NCBI GenBank assembly: GCA_965223235.1
Contig: CBDCVV010000005.1
Span: 124,001 to 188,000 of the forward strand
Origin: UBA2589 sp965223235
GTDB taxonomy: Bacteria > Gemmatimonadota > Gemmatimonadetes > Longimicrobiales > Gaopeijiaceae
DNA: 64,000 bases
Reading direction: 5' to 3'
The notes beneath the pieces were generated by a model that ran no database searches, was not told the DNA's origin, and worked only from the letters and a program-made list of their open reading frames with translations. Positions 36,339 through 44,513 of this stretch are shown in pieces (the first letter of the stretch is position 1; every line of letters starts with the position of its first letter). A program made the position numbers and the translations under genes.

Positions 36339-36456
36339 TGTATGGTCCCGTCGGGCGCAAGGCGCCCAGCCCCTAGGGGATGTCGATTCTAGGCGGCTCG
36401 GAATCGCTCTGCAAGCAAGGACCTACTCGCTGCGCTGAAGCCGGGGAAGGCAGGTC

Positions 36457-37293
36457 TTACTTGGGTCGGAAGGCGTTCCCTACAATCGCCGAGTCGAATT
36501 GGCCGGCGTCGCCGGTCATCGCGAATCGGTACAGAGCTGCGGTGTAGATCCCGCCGAGCGCCTGCCCGAGGAGCATCAGAAAGAGCACCCCAACGAAGCC
36601 GATTCCCATGACGGCCCATACGGCGCCCACCGAGAACATCGAGACAAGCCAAGCCACACCGGCGGTCACGGCGAACCAACCGATAAACACGAGGCTCATC
36701 GCCCAGCTAAGGCCGATGTTCCCCGCGACGTTCTCGCCCCAGGTGCGCTTGAAGATGTGCCCACTCTCTTTGATGGCGTCGATCGGCCCGATGTTCTTGG
36801 TGACGAGCACCGGAACGGTGAGGTACGTCGCGAGCGTCCAAGCGACCCCACCCAGACTCGACGCAATCTTGGCGATCGGTCCGCCCCGCTCCGAGATCAT
36901 CTTCAAGATCATGCCTACGGTCGCGGCCACGACCGCATAGCCGATAATCGACCCCATTCGTTTGGAGGCGATGCTGAGCCCGTCGCTCACCGTGGGGTCA
37001 CCACCGTCGAGCCGAATGAGGGCGGCACCGACGAGCGCCGAGTTGAAGAAGAATGTCACCGTGTACATGACGACGTAGAAGCCGAAGGCTAGCGCCATCG
37101 CGCCATAACTGGCTCCACCGGCCTCAAAGACTTCCCACGCACCCGTCATGACCATGGGTGCCACGAAGCTCGCGATAACCAGTATGCTCGCGATCCCCGA
37201 CATGAGCGGAAAGACGAGCAGTTCCTTGTCGAGCTTGAGCACATTCAAGCTCGCCTTCATCAGCGCGACGCTGTTTCCCATGCTACCCGCCAT
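36457..37293 (-). CDS. DUF6159-family polytopic membrane protein
   Basis: A 278-residue integral membrane protein with about six hydrophobic helices (for example VFPLMSGIASILVIASFVAP, GFYVVMYTVTFFFNSALVGA, AVMGIGFVGVLFLMLLGQAL). The pattern ALIRLDGGDPTVSDGLSIA followed by GHIFKRTWGENVAGNIGLS is what I associate with the DUF6159 family. No enzyme motif was recognised and the role is unknown. The ATG has a strong Shine-Dalgarno (GGAGGTGAT). The C-terminal SAIVGNAFRPK tail is cytoplasmic or periplasmic and short. It appears monocistronic. Confidence 0.8.
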   Translation of the reverse strand: MAGSMGNSVALMKASLNVLKLDKELLVFPLMSGIASILVIASFVAPMVMTGAWEVFEAGGASYGAMALAFGFYVVMYTVTFFFNSALVGAALIRLDGGDPTVSDGLSIASKRMGSIIGYAVVAATVGMILKMISERGGPIAKIASSLGGVAWTLATYLTVPVLVTKNIGPIDAIKESGHIFKRTWGENVAGNIGLSWAMSLVFIGWFAVTAGVAWLVSMFSVGAVWAVMGIGFVGVLFLMLLGQALGGIYTAALYRFAMTGDAGQFDSAIVGNAFRPK

Positions 37294-37445
37294 CGATCAC
37301 CTCCATGCAGTGCGGAAATCGCCCCGGAGTGCCTCAGCCTGACAGGGGTCGAGCAAGATGGCCACGCCTCCGTCAGTCCACAGTTCTACGTACGAAGGTG
37401 CGTCTTCCTTCTGCTCGTCGAAAGCAAAACGTGTCGAGGGCAGCC

Positions 37446-38297
37446 TCAGTTGGCCCGGTGTTTCTTCGACACCTTGTCCAGAAGCGCCAACTCATCGGGA
37501 GTCAGCGACGACATACCCTCTGCGGAAATCTTGTCCAGAACGGCGTCGACTTGATCGTACAACCCAGCTTCGTCCCGGCCGCTCCCACGACTGCCAGCCG
37601 ACTCAGTCGCCTCCGCCGCCCCTTCGTCACCGGGTACGATCGCCATGCGTCGCTTGGTGCGGGCCTTCTTCTTGAGCCCCTCGAAAGCCTTGCCGGCCCG
37701 CCAGTCGGCTTTGAGGTACAGGTATCCGGCCACGAGCCCACCCAGGTGCGCGAAGTGGGCGATCCCTCCGCCCCCCTGCGTCGAATTCGTCGCGCCGAGG
37801 AGTGCCACGACGCCCATGAACGCCACGAGGTACTTGGCCAACACGGGGAAGATTCCGAAGACGTAGATCGGGGCGTTCGGCCAATTCATCGCAAAGGCCA
37901 ACAGCACCCCATACACCGCGCCCGAGGCTCCGATGATGGAAGCCGGCATGAAGACGAGGCTGAGCGCGGCAGCACCGAGTCCACAGACTAGGTAGAAGCG
38001 GAGGAATTCACGCCCACCCCAACGACCTTCGAGCGGGGGCCCGAAGAAGAAGAGGAAGAGCATGTTCCCAGCGAGGTGCCAGAGATCCCCGTGCAGGAAC
38101 ATGTACGTAAACGGTCCCCACGGCCTCAGAATCATCCGTTGCGGCTGGAAGGCGAACCAGTCCATCACGAACGCCTGTGGCAGCATCACCTGGATCGCGT
38201 ACACGACGGCGTTGGCAATCAGCAAGCGCTTGACCATCGGGGTCGGCTTGAGGCCGATCCCGAAGGAATTGAAGGCTGATCCGCTCTGGTAGCTCAT
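37446..38297 (-). CDS. Rhomboid family intramembrane serine protease
   Basis: A 283-residue membrane protease with six predicted helices. The catalytic Ser lies in IIGASGAVYG (GxSG) and the catalytic His in HFAHLGGLVAGY. The conserved HLAGNMLFLFFFG (HxxxN) and the Trp-Arg-like WGGREFLRFYLVCG loop are present. After the last helix a basic stretch (KKKARTKRRM) leads to a soluble C-terminal domain (YDQVDAVLDKISAEGMSSL), typical of the DUF6576 tail found on rhomboids in several phyla. It cleaves membrane proteins within or near their helices; substrates are unknown. No Shine-Dalgarno was seen upstream. Confidence 0.93.
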   Translation of the reverse strand: MSYQSGSAFNSFGIGLKPTPMVKRLLIANAVVYAIQVMLPQAFVMDWFAFQPQRMILRPWGPFTYMFLHGDLWHLAGNMLFLFFFGPPLEGRWGGREFLRFYLVCGLGAAALSLVFMPASIIGASGAVYGVLLAFAMNWPNAPIYVFGIFPVLAKYLVAFMGVVALLGATNSTQGGGGIAHFAHLGGLVAGYLYLKADWRAGKAFEGLKKKARTKRRMAIVPGDEGAAEATESAGSRGSGRDEAGLYDQVDAVLDKISAEGMSSLTPDELALLDKVSKKHRAN

Positions 38298-38381
38298 GAG
38301 CGCGTCGCGTGCGGGCGGTACGGTTCGGGCGGGTTCACGTCGAACCCCTTCGCCGGAGGCGAGGTTCCTGTGACCCGAGAT

Positions 38382-39401
38382 CTATGATGTAGAATGGCCC
38401 CTTTTTCGCTGCATGGCGAGTCGAGCCACTCGATCACAAAGCTCGGGGAAGGAGATTCCGGCGGCGAGCGCGGCTTTGGGCACTAGGCTGTTCGCCGTCA
38501 TCCCAGGCAGGGCGTTCGCCTCCAGGCACCACGGCGCCCCCTCCTCGTCCACGATGAAGTCGACCCTCGACAGGTCCCGGAGCCGTAGCGCCTTGTGGAC
38601 GCGCAGCGCGAGCTGCTGGAGCTCGGCGGCGAGATCGTCCGGTATGTCGGCTGGGAAGATCTCGGTCGCCTTCCCCGCTTGGTACTTGCACTCGTAGTCG
38701 AAGATCTCGTGCTCAGGCACGATCTCGCCGACCGGGAGGGGCCGGTCGCCGAGTACAGCCACCGTGAACTCCCGCCCGCGGTGGTATCGTTCGAAGAGCA
38801 CGACGTCGTCCCACTCCATGCTCTCCTCGACCCCGGCATCGAGGGCCGCGCGATCGCGGGCCAGCATCAACCGAAGAGACGACCCTCCGTTGGCTGCTTT
38901 GACGATGACGGGGAGGCCGAGAACGTTCGCGACATCCTCCGCTCGCTGAGGCCCGACTAGCCACTCCGGGGTCGGAATGCCCGCGTCTCGTAGCAATCGC
39001 TTCGTCACCTCTTTGTCCATCGCCAACGAGCAGCCCAGGCGATCACTCCCCGAGTAGGCGACACCGGCCACGTCGAGAAGACTTTGAATCGTTCCGTCTT
39101 CTCCGGAACCTCCGTGGAGAGCCAGGAAGAAGAGATCGATATCCGAGAAGTCGGGGTTCCGAGTCAAAGCCACGGTGTGGCTCTCGTCGAGGTTGGCTAG
39201 ATCGCCTCCGGCAGGGGGCAGAACCCCCACCCCTTCCTCCAGCATACGACGCTCATCCGACACCTCGAGAGCTCCGCGTGTCGTGTCGACCGCGACGACA
39301 TCGTGCCCGGCCTCGCGCAACGCCCGCGCGACCTCGACTCCTGAGGCGAGCGAGACATCCCGTTCGTCCGAGGTACCGCCGAGCAGGACGGCGATTCTCA
39401 C
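38382..39401 (-). CDS. ddl: D-alanine--D-alanine ligase
   Basis: Start set at GTG 39401, overlapping the upstream enzyme gene's stop (GTGA); 339 residues. This ATP-grasp ligase makes the D-Ala-D-Ala dipeptide for peptidoglycan. The N-terminus has IAVLLGGTSDERDVSLASG, the family signature HGGSGEDGTIQSLLD follows, then SLAMDKEVTKRLL, the REFTVAVLGDRPLP motif, and the metal-binding DFIVDEEGAPWCLEANALPG, where Ala replaces the more common Val/Thr around ExN. It is the last gene of the mutS-lipoprotein-CBS-ddl operon. No other cell-wall gene is adjacent. Confidence 0.93.
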   Translation of the reverse strand: MRIAVLLGGTSDERDVSLASGVEVARALREAGHDVVAVDTTRGALEVSDERRMLEEGVGVLPPAGGDLANLDESHTVALTRNPDFSDIDLFFLALHGGSGEDGTIQSLLDVAGVAYSGSDRLGCSLAMDKEVTKRLLRDAGIPTPEWLVGPQRAEDVANVLGLPVIVKAANGGSSLRLMLARDRAALDAGVEESMEWDDVVLFERYHRGREFTVAVLGDRPLPVGEIVPEHEIFDYECKYQAGKATEIFPADIPDDLAAELQQLALRVHKALRLRDLSRVDFIVDEEGAPWCLEANALPGMTANSLVPKAALAAGISFPELCDRVARLAMQRKRGHSTS

Positions 39402-40783
39402 GCAGTCAGCGCCTGGACGACGTCGTAACGCGTCAGGATCCCGATCAACGCCCCATCTTCCCGCACGAGGCATGCAGCGCTGTCCCGGCTCAGGAGCGGC
39501 CGGACGCGGGAAGCGTCGACATGGCCCTCGATGACCGGGAAAGGAGCGCTCATGATCGACTCGACCGGCCGATCGAGGATGGTGGGGTCATCGATGATTT
39601 GAGCCATGAGCTTTGACTCCGTGATGGATCCGACGCACTCCTCACCGCGCACCACGGGCAGCTGGCCGATGTCGTGAGCGGTAATCGCGGACAGAGCGAT
39701 CCGGACCGGCGTCGTCGGCTCGACCGACACGATCCCATCGACTCGACTGTCTTTGTCTCGAATCGCCTCGGAGACCGTCGATGCCCGCGGTCGCTCGAGG
39801 AAGCTGTTCTCCCTCATCCAGTCGTCATCGTACAACTTGCTCAGGTATCGCTCACCCCAGTCACAGATGAGCGTCACGACGAAGGCGTCGGGATCGTCGA
39901 TCTCCTTCGCGACCTCGACCGCCGTGTGGACCAACAGACCCGCGGACCCACCGGCGAAGAGTCCTTCTTCACGCGACACACGCCTCGCCATCCGGAAGGC
40001 GACGCCGTCTCCGTGACTCCGGTACTCATCCACGGTGTCGAGATCGAGGCTCCCTGGAATCTTGTCGTTCCCGATCCCTTCCACCTTGTACGGGTGGCCT
40101 TCGACCTTCTCGCCCGTATTGAAGTACGGGGCGATCATCGACCCGGAAGGATCGACGCCGATGATCTGCACCTCCGGGTTCTTCTCTTTAAGGTAGCGCC
40201 CGACCCCGGTGATCGTCCCTCCGGTCCCGGCCGAAGCCACAAAGTGGGTCACCTTCCCCTCACTCTGCTCCCAAATCTCGTGCCCGGTCGTCTCATAATG
40301 AGCGTTCGGGTTCGCCTCGTTGTAGAACTGGTTGGCGAGCACGGCACCCGGGGTCTCCGCCACGATGCTCCGCGCCTTCTGCAAGTAGTGGTCGGGATGA
40401 TCCGGAGGTACTGCGGTCGGCGTGATCACGACTTCGGCGCCGAACGCGCGAAGGAGCTTCACCTTTTCACTGCTCATTTTATCGGGCATCGTGCAGATGC
40501 ACCGATAACCCTTGAGCGACGACGCCATCGCGAGGGCCAGCCCCGTGTTCCCACCGGTGGCTTCGACGACAGTGCCGCCAGGCTGGAGCGACCCGTCCGC
40601 CTCGGCCGCCTCGATCATCGCCAACCCAATTCGATCCTTGATCGAGCCCCCGGGCCCCATGAACTCGCACTTCGCGTACACGGGGGTCCGGGATCCGTCG
40701 GTCACCGCGCGGAGCCGTACCATCGGCGTCCATCCGATGAGCTCTAACACGCTCTCATAGGGACGGGTATGACGAGGCGGCAT
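39398..40783 (-). CDS. Cystathionine beta-synthase-type PLP enzyme with CBS domain pair
   Basis: A 461-residue protein. Residues about 8-320 are a fold-type II PLP enzyme: Schiff-base Lys49 in GGSIKDRIG, substrate loop EATGGNTG at 74-81, phosphate loop GTGGTITGVG, and GGSAG near residue 280. Residues about 340-460 are two CBS domains (VSVEPTTPVRIALSAITAHDIGQLPV; SRDSAACLVREDGALIGIL), which usually bind adenosyl ligands and regulate activity. The whole plan is that of cystathionine beta-synthase. The TSGNTG loop of classical enzymes is TGGNTG here, which may shift substrate choice; O-phosphoserine or O-acetylserine sulfhydrylase activity is also possible. The ATG overlaps the lipoprotein gene stop (TGATG), with GGAGGAG upstream. 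Confidence 0.9.
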   Translation of the reverse strand: MPPRHTRPYESVLELIGWTPMVRLRAVTDGSRTPVYAKCEFMGPGGSIKDRIGLAMIEAAEADGSLQPGGTVVEATGGNTGLALAMASSLKGYRCICTMPDKMSSEKVKLLRAFGAEVVITPTAVPPDHPDHYLQKARSIVAETPGAVLANQFYNEANPNAHYETTGHEIWEQSEGKVTHFVASAGTGGTITGVGRYLKEKNPEVQIIGVDPSGSMIAPYFNTGEKVEGHPYKVEGIGNDKIPGSLDLDTVDEYRSHGDGVAFRMARRVSREEGLFAGGSAGLLVHTAVEVAKEIDDPDAFVVTLICDWGERYLSKLYDDDWMRENSFLERPRASTVSEAIRDKDSRVDGIVSVEPTTPVRIALSAITAHDIGQLPVVRGEECVGSITESKLMAQIIDDPTILDRPVESIMSAPFPVIEGHVDASRVRPLLSRDSAACLVREDGALIGILTRYDVVQALTA

Positions 40784-41199
40784 CAGCGCTCCTCCGAAGC
40801 CGAGGACAAGTTGAGGGAGTCCACCGGCGGACGTTTGGAAAATTGAATCGGAACTTCGGCCCAGACTTCGACGCGCTTTCCATCTTCCAGACGGGCTGGA
40901 GCGAAACGAAGCTCACGGGCTCCTTCTACGGCGGCCGAGTCAAAGGAAGGGTGACCGGACGACTCGAGGACCTCGATACTGTCCACACCGCCAGCATCAC
41001 CGACCAGAATCCGCAGCAGGGTCTCACCCTCCACATTCTGATCCCATAGATCCAGCGGGTAGTCGATGGTGACCTCTCCGAGAGGGCGCGGCTGTTCAAC
41101 GGGTGTTTCGGGCTGACATGCGGTCAACGTCGCCACCAGGGTCAGTCCACACATGGACTGCATGCGTCGGGCGTGAGTCCAGCGTCCGTCTCGCTTCAA
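40783..41199 (-). CDS. Small lipoprotein with TonB C-terminal-like domain
   Basis: A 138-residue protein. The start is TTG 41199: a strong GAGGGGAGG lies just upstream inside the end of mutS, and only this start gives the basic n-region needed before the lipobox LTAC (Cys28); the internal ATG at 41163 lacks both. Residues about 60-125 form a TonB_C-like fold (GETLLRILVGDAGGVDSIEVLESSG; FDSAAVEGARELRFAPARL; VEVWAEVPIQF). It lacks the membrane anchor helix of real TonB, so it is probably an envelope lipoprotein using the same fold. It is coupled to mutS upstream (TTGA) and to the CBS enzyme downstream. Confidence 0.82.
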   Translation of the reverse strand: MKRDGRWTHARRMQSMCGLTLVATLTACQPETPVEQPRPLGEVTIDYPLDLWDQNVEGETLLRILVGDAGGVDSIEVLESSGHPSFDSAAVEGARELRFAPARLEDGKRVEVWAEVPIQFSKRPPVDSLNLSSASEER

Positions 41200-43814
41200 C
41201 CGTCCTCCCCTCGTCGAGTCACGCTGCCAAGCTCGTATAAGATCTTCAGAGCCTCTCTCGGACTCAAATCGTCCGGGTCCAGAGCCTTCAGTCTTCGCAC
41301 CATCGGATGCTCTACATGGAACATCGAGAGCTGGTCCGGAGGTGGCTCGGACGCAGGTCGGTTCGATCCGTGTCTCCCGAGCCCTTCGCCGCCACTCGAG
41401 TGCGTACCCTCCAACTCCGCGAGAAGCTCCTTCGCTCGAGAGACGATCCCGTCAGGGAGCCCGGCGAGTCGAGCGACCTGAATCCCGTACGATCGATCGG
41501 CGCCGCCCTCGGCCAGGGTACGCAAGAAGACGATCCGCTCACCGACCTCCCGCACCGACACATTCATGTTCTTCACCCCACCGAGAAGATCTCCGAGTTG
41601 GGTGAGCTCGTGGTAGTGCGTCGCGAAAACCGTCTTCGCTCCGATGTGCTCATGGACGTGCTCGGTCACAGCCCACGCGATCGAGACGCCGTCGTACGTC
41701 GACGTCCCTCGCCCGATTTCGTCGAGCAGCACTAGGCTGCGCTCCGTGGCCCCATGGATGATGGCGGCGGTCTCGCTCATCTCGACCATGAACGTCGACT
41801 GCCCACGAGCCAAATTGTCCGAAGCTCCGACACGAGTAAAAATACGATCGGCGATCGGAAGTCGTGCCGAAGTCGCAGGGACGTAGGAGCCAATCTGGGC
41901 CAAGAGTTGGATCAGCCCGATCTGTCGAAGCACGGTGCTCTTTCCGGCCATATTCGGACCGGTCAGCACAACCATGAATCCGTCTTCGTCCAGAACGAGA
42001 TCGTTCGGGATGAACTCCTCGCGCGGCATCATCGTCTCCACGACCGGATGTCGACCGGCCGCAACCTCGAGCGCGAAGCCCGAGTGCACCTCCGGCCGCA
42101 CGTACCCGCGCCCAACCGCCACCTCGGCCAGTGTCCCGAGAACGTCCAAAGCAGCGACGCGGCCCGCCCCGTCCTGGAGTCGTGCAACCGAGGCACCGAC
42201 TTGCTCGCGGATATCGGAGAAGAGCTCGACCTCGAGGCGCCCGATCCGATCCTCGGCGCCGAAGACCTTCTCCTCCCACTCTTTCAGCTCCGGGGTGAAG
42301 TAGCGCTCCCCGTTGGAAAGCGTCTGCTTCCGGACGTAGTCGTCTGGAACCTTGTCGAGGTTGGCCTTGGTGACTTCCAGATAGTATCCGAACACCTTGT
42401 TGAAGCCGACCTTGAGCGAACCAATCCCGGTCCGCTCGCGTTCACGGACTTGCAGGCTGGCGATGAAGTCGCGTGCTCCATCGCGGGTGCGCCGCAAGTC
42501 ATCGAGTTCGTCGGACCACCCATCCCGGATCACTCCACCTTCGTGAAGTGCCGCGGGTGGCTCGTCGGCGAGGGCCCGCTCGAGGAGCTCGACCATGTCT
42601 GGCATGGGGTCGAGCTCAGAGCCTAGCCGGCGGACCAACTCAGCCGCCGCCCCTTCTGTGGCCTCGCGAATCGCCGGCAGTCGCGCGAGGGAGGAGCGCA
42701 TCGCGGAGAGGTCCCGGGGCCCGACCCGCTGCGTCCCGATCTTACCGGCGAGTCTCTCGAGATCTCGGATGCCGCTCAGCGATTCGCGCATCTTCGCGCG
42801 GAGGGTCGGATTCTCGACGTGGTCGCGAACGGCCTCCTGTCGCTCCCAGATCCCTTCGGCGTGCACGAGCGGTTCGAGAATCCACCGACGAAGCAGTCGG
42901 GCGCCCATCGCGGTCCCGGTCTCGTCCAGCACATCGAGCAGGGTGCCGCCCTCTTCCCCGGCCCTCAAGGGCTCGATGAGTTCGAGGTTCCGCCGAGTCA
43001 TCTCGTCGAGAAGCATCGTGTGACCGGGTCGCACGACCTTCAGGGGTTGGAGGTGCGTGACTCCCCCGGGTCGGATCTCGGCTAGATACTGGATGAGGGC
43101 GCCTCCCGCACGAACCAACGCACCGTCGCCGGGTTGGATCCCGAACCCTTCCAGCGAGTGCACGTCGAACGCGCGGGCTAACGATTCGCGAGCGACGTCC
43201 TCCTCGAACATCCAGTCGTCGCGGAGCGTCCGTGGCACCGAGGCGGACGCGGCGGCCGTCACCCCCTCGTCCTCGGCCAGCGTCCTGGGGAGAAGAAGCT
43301 CCGACGGCTCCATTCGTCCGAGCTCCGCACGGAGCTCTCCCTTCGGCACCCCCCGCAACGCGATCTCTCCCGTCGAGACGTCGAGCGCGGCGACACCGCA
43401 ATCGCCGCTATCGTCCCGCACGACGGCCACGAGGAAGTTGTTGCGCCGCTCGACGAGAAGTCCGTCGGCCAATACGGTCCCCGGGGTCACCGTCTCGGTC
43501 ACCTCGCGCCGCACGATCCCCTTCGCCTGTGCGGGGTCCTCGACCTGATCGCAGATCGCCACCCGTTTGCCCAGCTTCACGAGACGAGACAGGTAATCGT
43601 CGAGCGCCTTCGCAGGGACTCCAGCCAACGGGACCCGCGCAGCCGCGCCGTTGTTTCGTGACGTCAGGGTCAGCCCCAACAGGCGAGCACCCTCTTCCGC
43701 ATCGCCGTGAAAAAGCTCGTAAAAGTCACCGACTCTGAAGAAGAGTAGCGAGTCGCGGTGGCGCGATTTCGCGTCGCGCCACTGCTGCATCAGAGGGGTG
43801 TCGGCGGAAGCCAT
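41196..43814 (-). CDS. mutS: DNA mismatch repair protein MutS
   Basis: An 872-residue MutS. The mismatch-reading Phe-x-Glu is in GDFYELF (Phe31, Glu33). The connector (VPLAGVPAKALDDYLSRL), lever/clamp and ATPase domains follow, with P-loop GPNMAGKST (Lys625), Walker B region LVLLDEIGRGTSTYDG and the H-loop FATHYHELT. Length is in the usual 850-880 range. It detects mismatches after replication and recruits MutL, which is not in this window. It heads a minus-strand operon with an envelope lipoprotein, a PLP enzyme and ddl, an uncommon context. Confidence 0.97.
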   Translation of the reverse strand: MASADTPLMQQWRDAKSRHRDSLLFFRVGDFYELFHGDAEEGARLLGLTLTSRNNGAAARVPLAGVPAKALDDYLSRLVKLGKRVAICDQVEDPAQAKGIVRREVTETVTPGTVLADGLLVERRNNFLVAVVRDDSGDCGVAALDVSTGEIALRGVPKGELRAELGRMEPSELLLPRTLAEDEGVTAAASASVPRTLRDDWMFEEDVARESLARAFDVHSLEGFGIQPGDGALVRAGGALIQYLAEIRPGGVTHLQPLKVVRPGHTMLLDEMTRRNLELIEPLRAGEEGGTLLDVLDETGTAMGARLLRRWILEPLVHAEGIWERQEAVRDHVENPTLRAKMRESLSGIRDLERLAGKIGTQRVGPRDLSAMRSSLARLPAIREATEGAAAELVRRLGSELDPMPDMVELLERALADEPPAALHEGGVIRDGWSDELDDLRRTRDGARDFIASLQVRERERTGIGSLKVGFNKVFGYYLEVTKANLDKVPDDYVRKQTLSNGERYFTPELKEWEEKVFGAEDRIGRLEVELFSDIREQVGASVARLQDGAGRVAALDVLGTLAEVAVGRGYVRPEVHSGFALEVAAGRHPVVETMMPREEFIPNDLVLDEDGFMVVLTGPNMAGKSTVLRQIGLIQLLAQIGSYVPATSARLPIADRIFTRVGASDNLARGQSTFMVEMSETAAIIHGATERSLVLLDEIGRGTSTYDGVSIAWAVTEHVHEHIGAKTVFATHYHELTQLGDLLGGVKNMNVSVREVGERIVFLRTLAEGGADRSYGIQVARLAGLPDGIVSRAKELLAELEGTHSSGGEGLGRHGSNRPASEPPPDQLSMFHVEHPMVRRLKALDPDDLSPREALKILYELGSVTRRGEDG

Positions 43815-43961
43815 CCGTAAACGTGGACCCCTCGGTGGACGGACTCAACCCTATCCGTGGAACGAGCGTCCGACCTGCTGCGTAGGTGTTCACGGGAGCT
43901 CGAGCGTCGGGCCCCTTCCCGCCTTCGGTGAAACGCCTCTTCTCCTACCTCGAGTCGCCCC

Positions 43962-44513
43962 ATGACCTCTGCCCGCACCTGCGCGCTCAGTCTAGTGACC
44001 CTCTCCGTGCTCACCACGTTCGGCACGGCTCCGACCGCACTCTCAGCCCAAACCGCCGACCCCGCCGACGTCTCCTCGATCGATGCGATCGTTACCGCCG
44101 TGTACGACGTCATTTCGGGCGATGCCGGGGAGAAGAGAGATTGGGATCGGTGGCACTCACTCTTCTTGGAGGGGGCCACCCTCTCTCCGACCGGTCCTGG
44201 GCCCGACGGCGCCTGGGGGCGCGCGATCCTCACCCCTCAGAGCTGGGTCGAGCAGGCCGGCAACAGCATCGAAGCCAACGGATTCGTCGAGGCCGAGGTA
44301 GGTCGGAAGACGGAGCAGTTCGGGAACATCGCGCACGTCTTCAGCACCTACGTTTCGTTCCGCAGCCGCGCCGACACGGAACCCTTCCAGAGAGGCATCA
44401 ACTCGTTCCAGCTGATGTTCGACGGGACGCGGTGGTGGGTGGTGTCCGTCTTTTGGCAGGCCGAGAGCGCCGACCACCCGATCCCCGAGAAGTACCTCGG
44501 AGAGATCGGTTAG
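43962..44513 (+). CDS. Secreted NTF2/SnoaL-like protein
   Basis: A 183-residue protein. Residues 1-29 are a signal peptide ending TALSAQ. The mature part fits the SnoaL-like/NTF2 cone fold: an N-terminal helix IDAIVTAVYDVISG, RDWDRWHSLFLEGATLSPT, then strands with VFSTYVSFRSR and GINSFQLMFDGTRWWVVSVFWQ. Proteins of this type are often annotated as nuclear transport factor 2 family; no catalytic residues can be assigned. It is a single plus-strand gene, and its stop overlaps the stop of the convergent S9 peptidase by 3 bases. Confidence 0.8.
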   Translation: MTSARTCALSLVTLSVLTTFGTAPTALSAQTADPADVSSIDAIVTAVYDVISGDAGEKRDWDRWHSLFLEGATLSPTGPGPDGAWGRAILTPQSWVEQAGNSIEANGFVEAEVGRKTEQFGNIAHVFSTYVSFRSRADTEPFQRGINSFQLMFDGTRWWVVSVFWQAESADHPIPEKYLGEIG

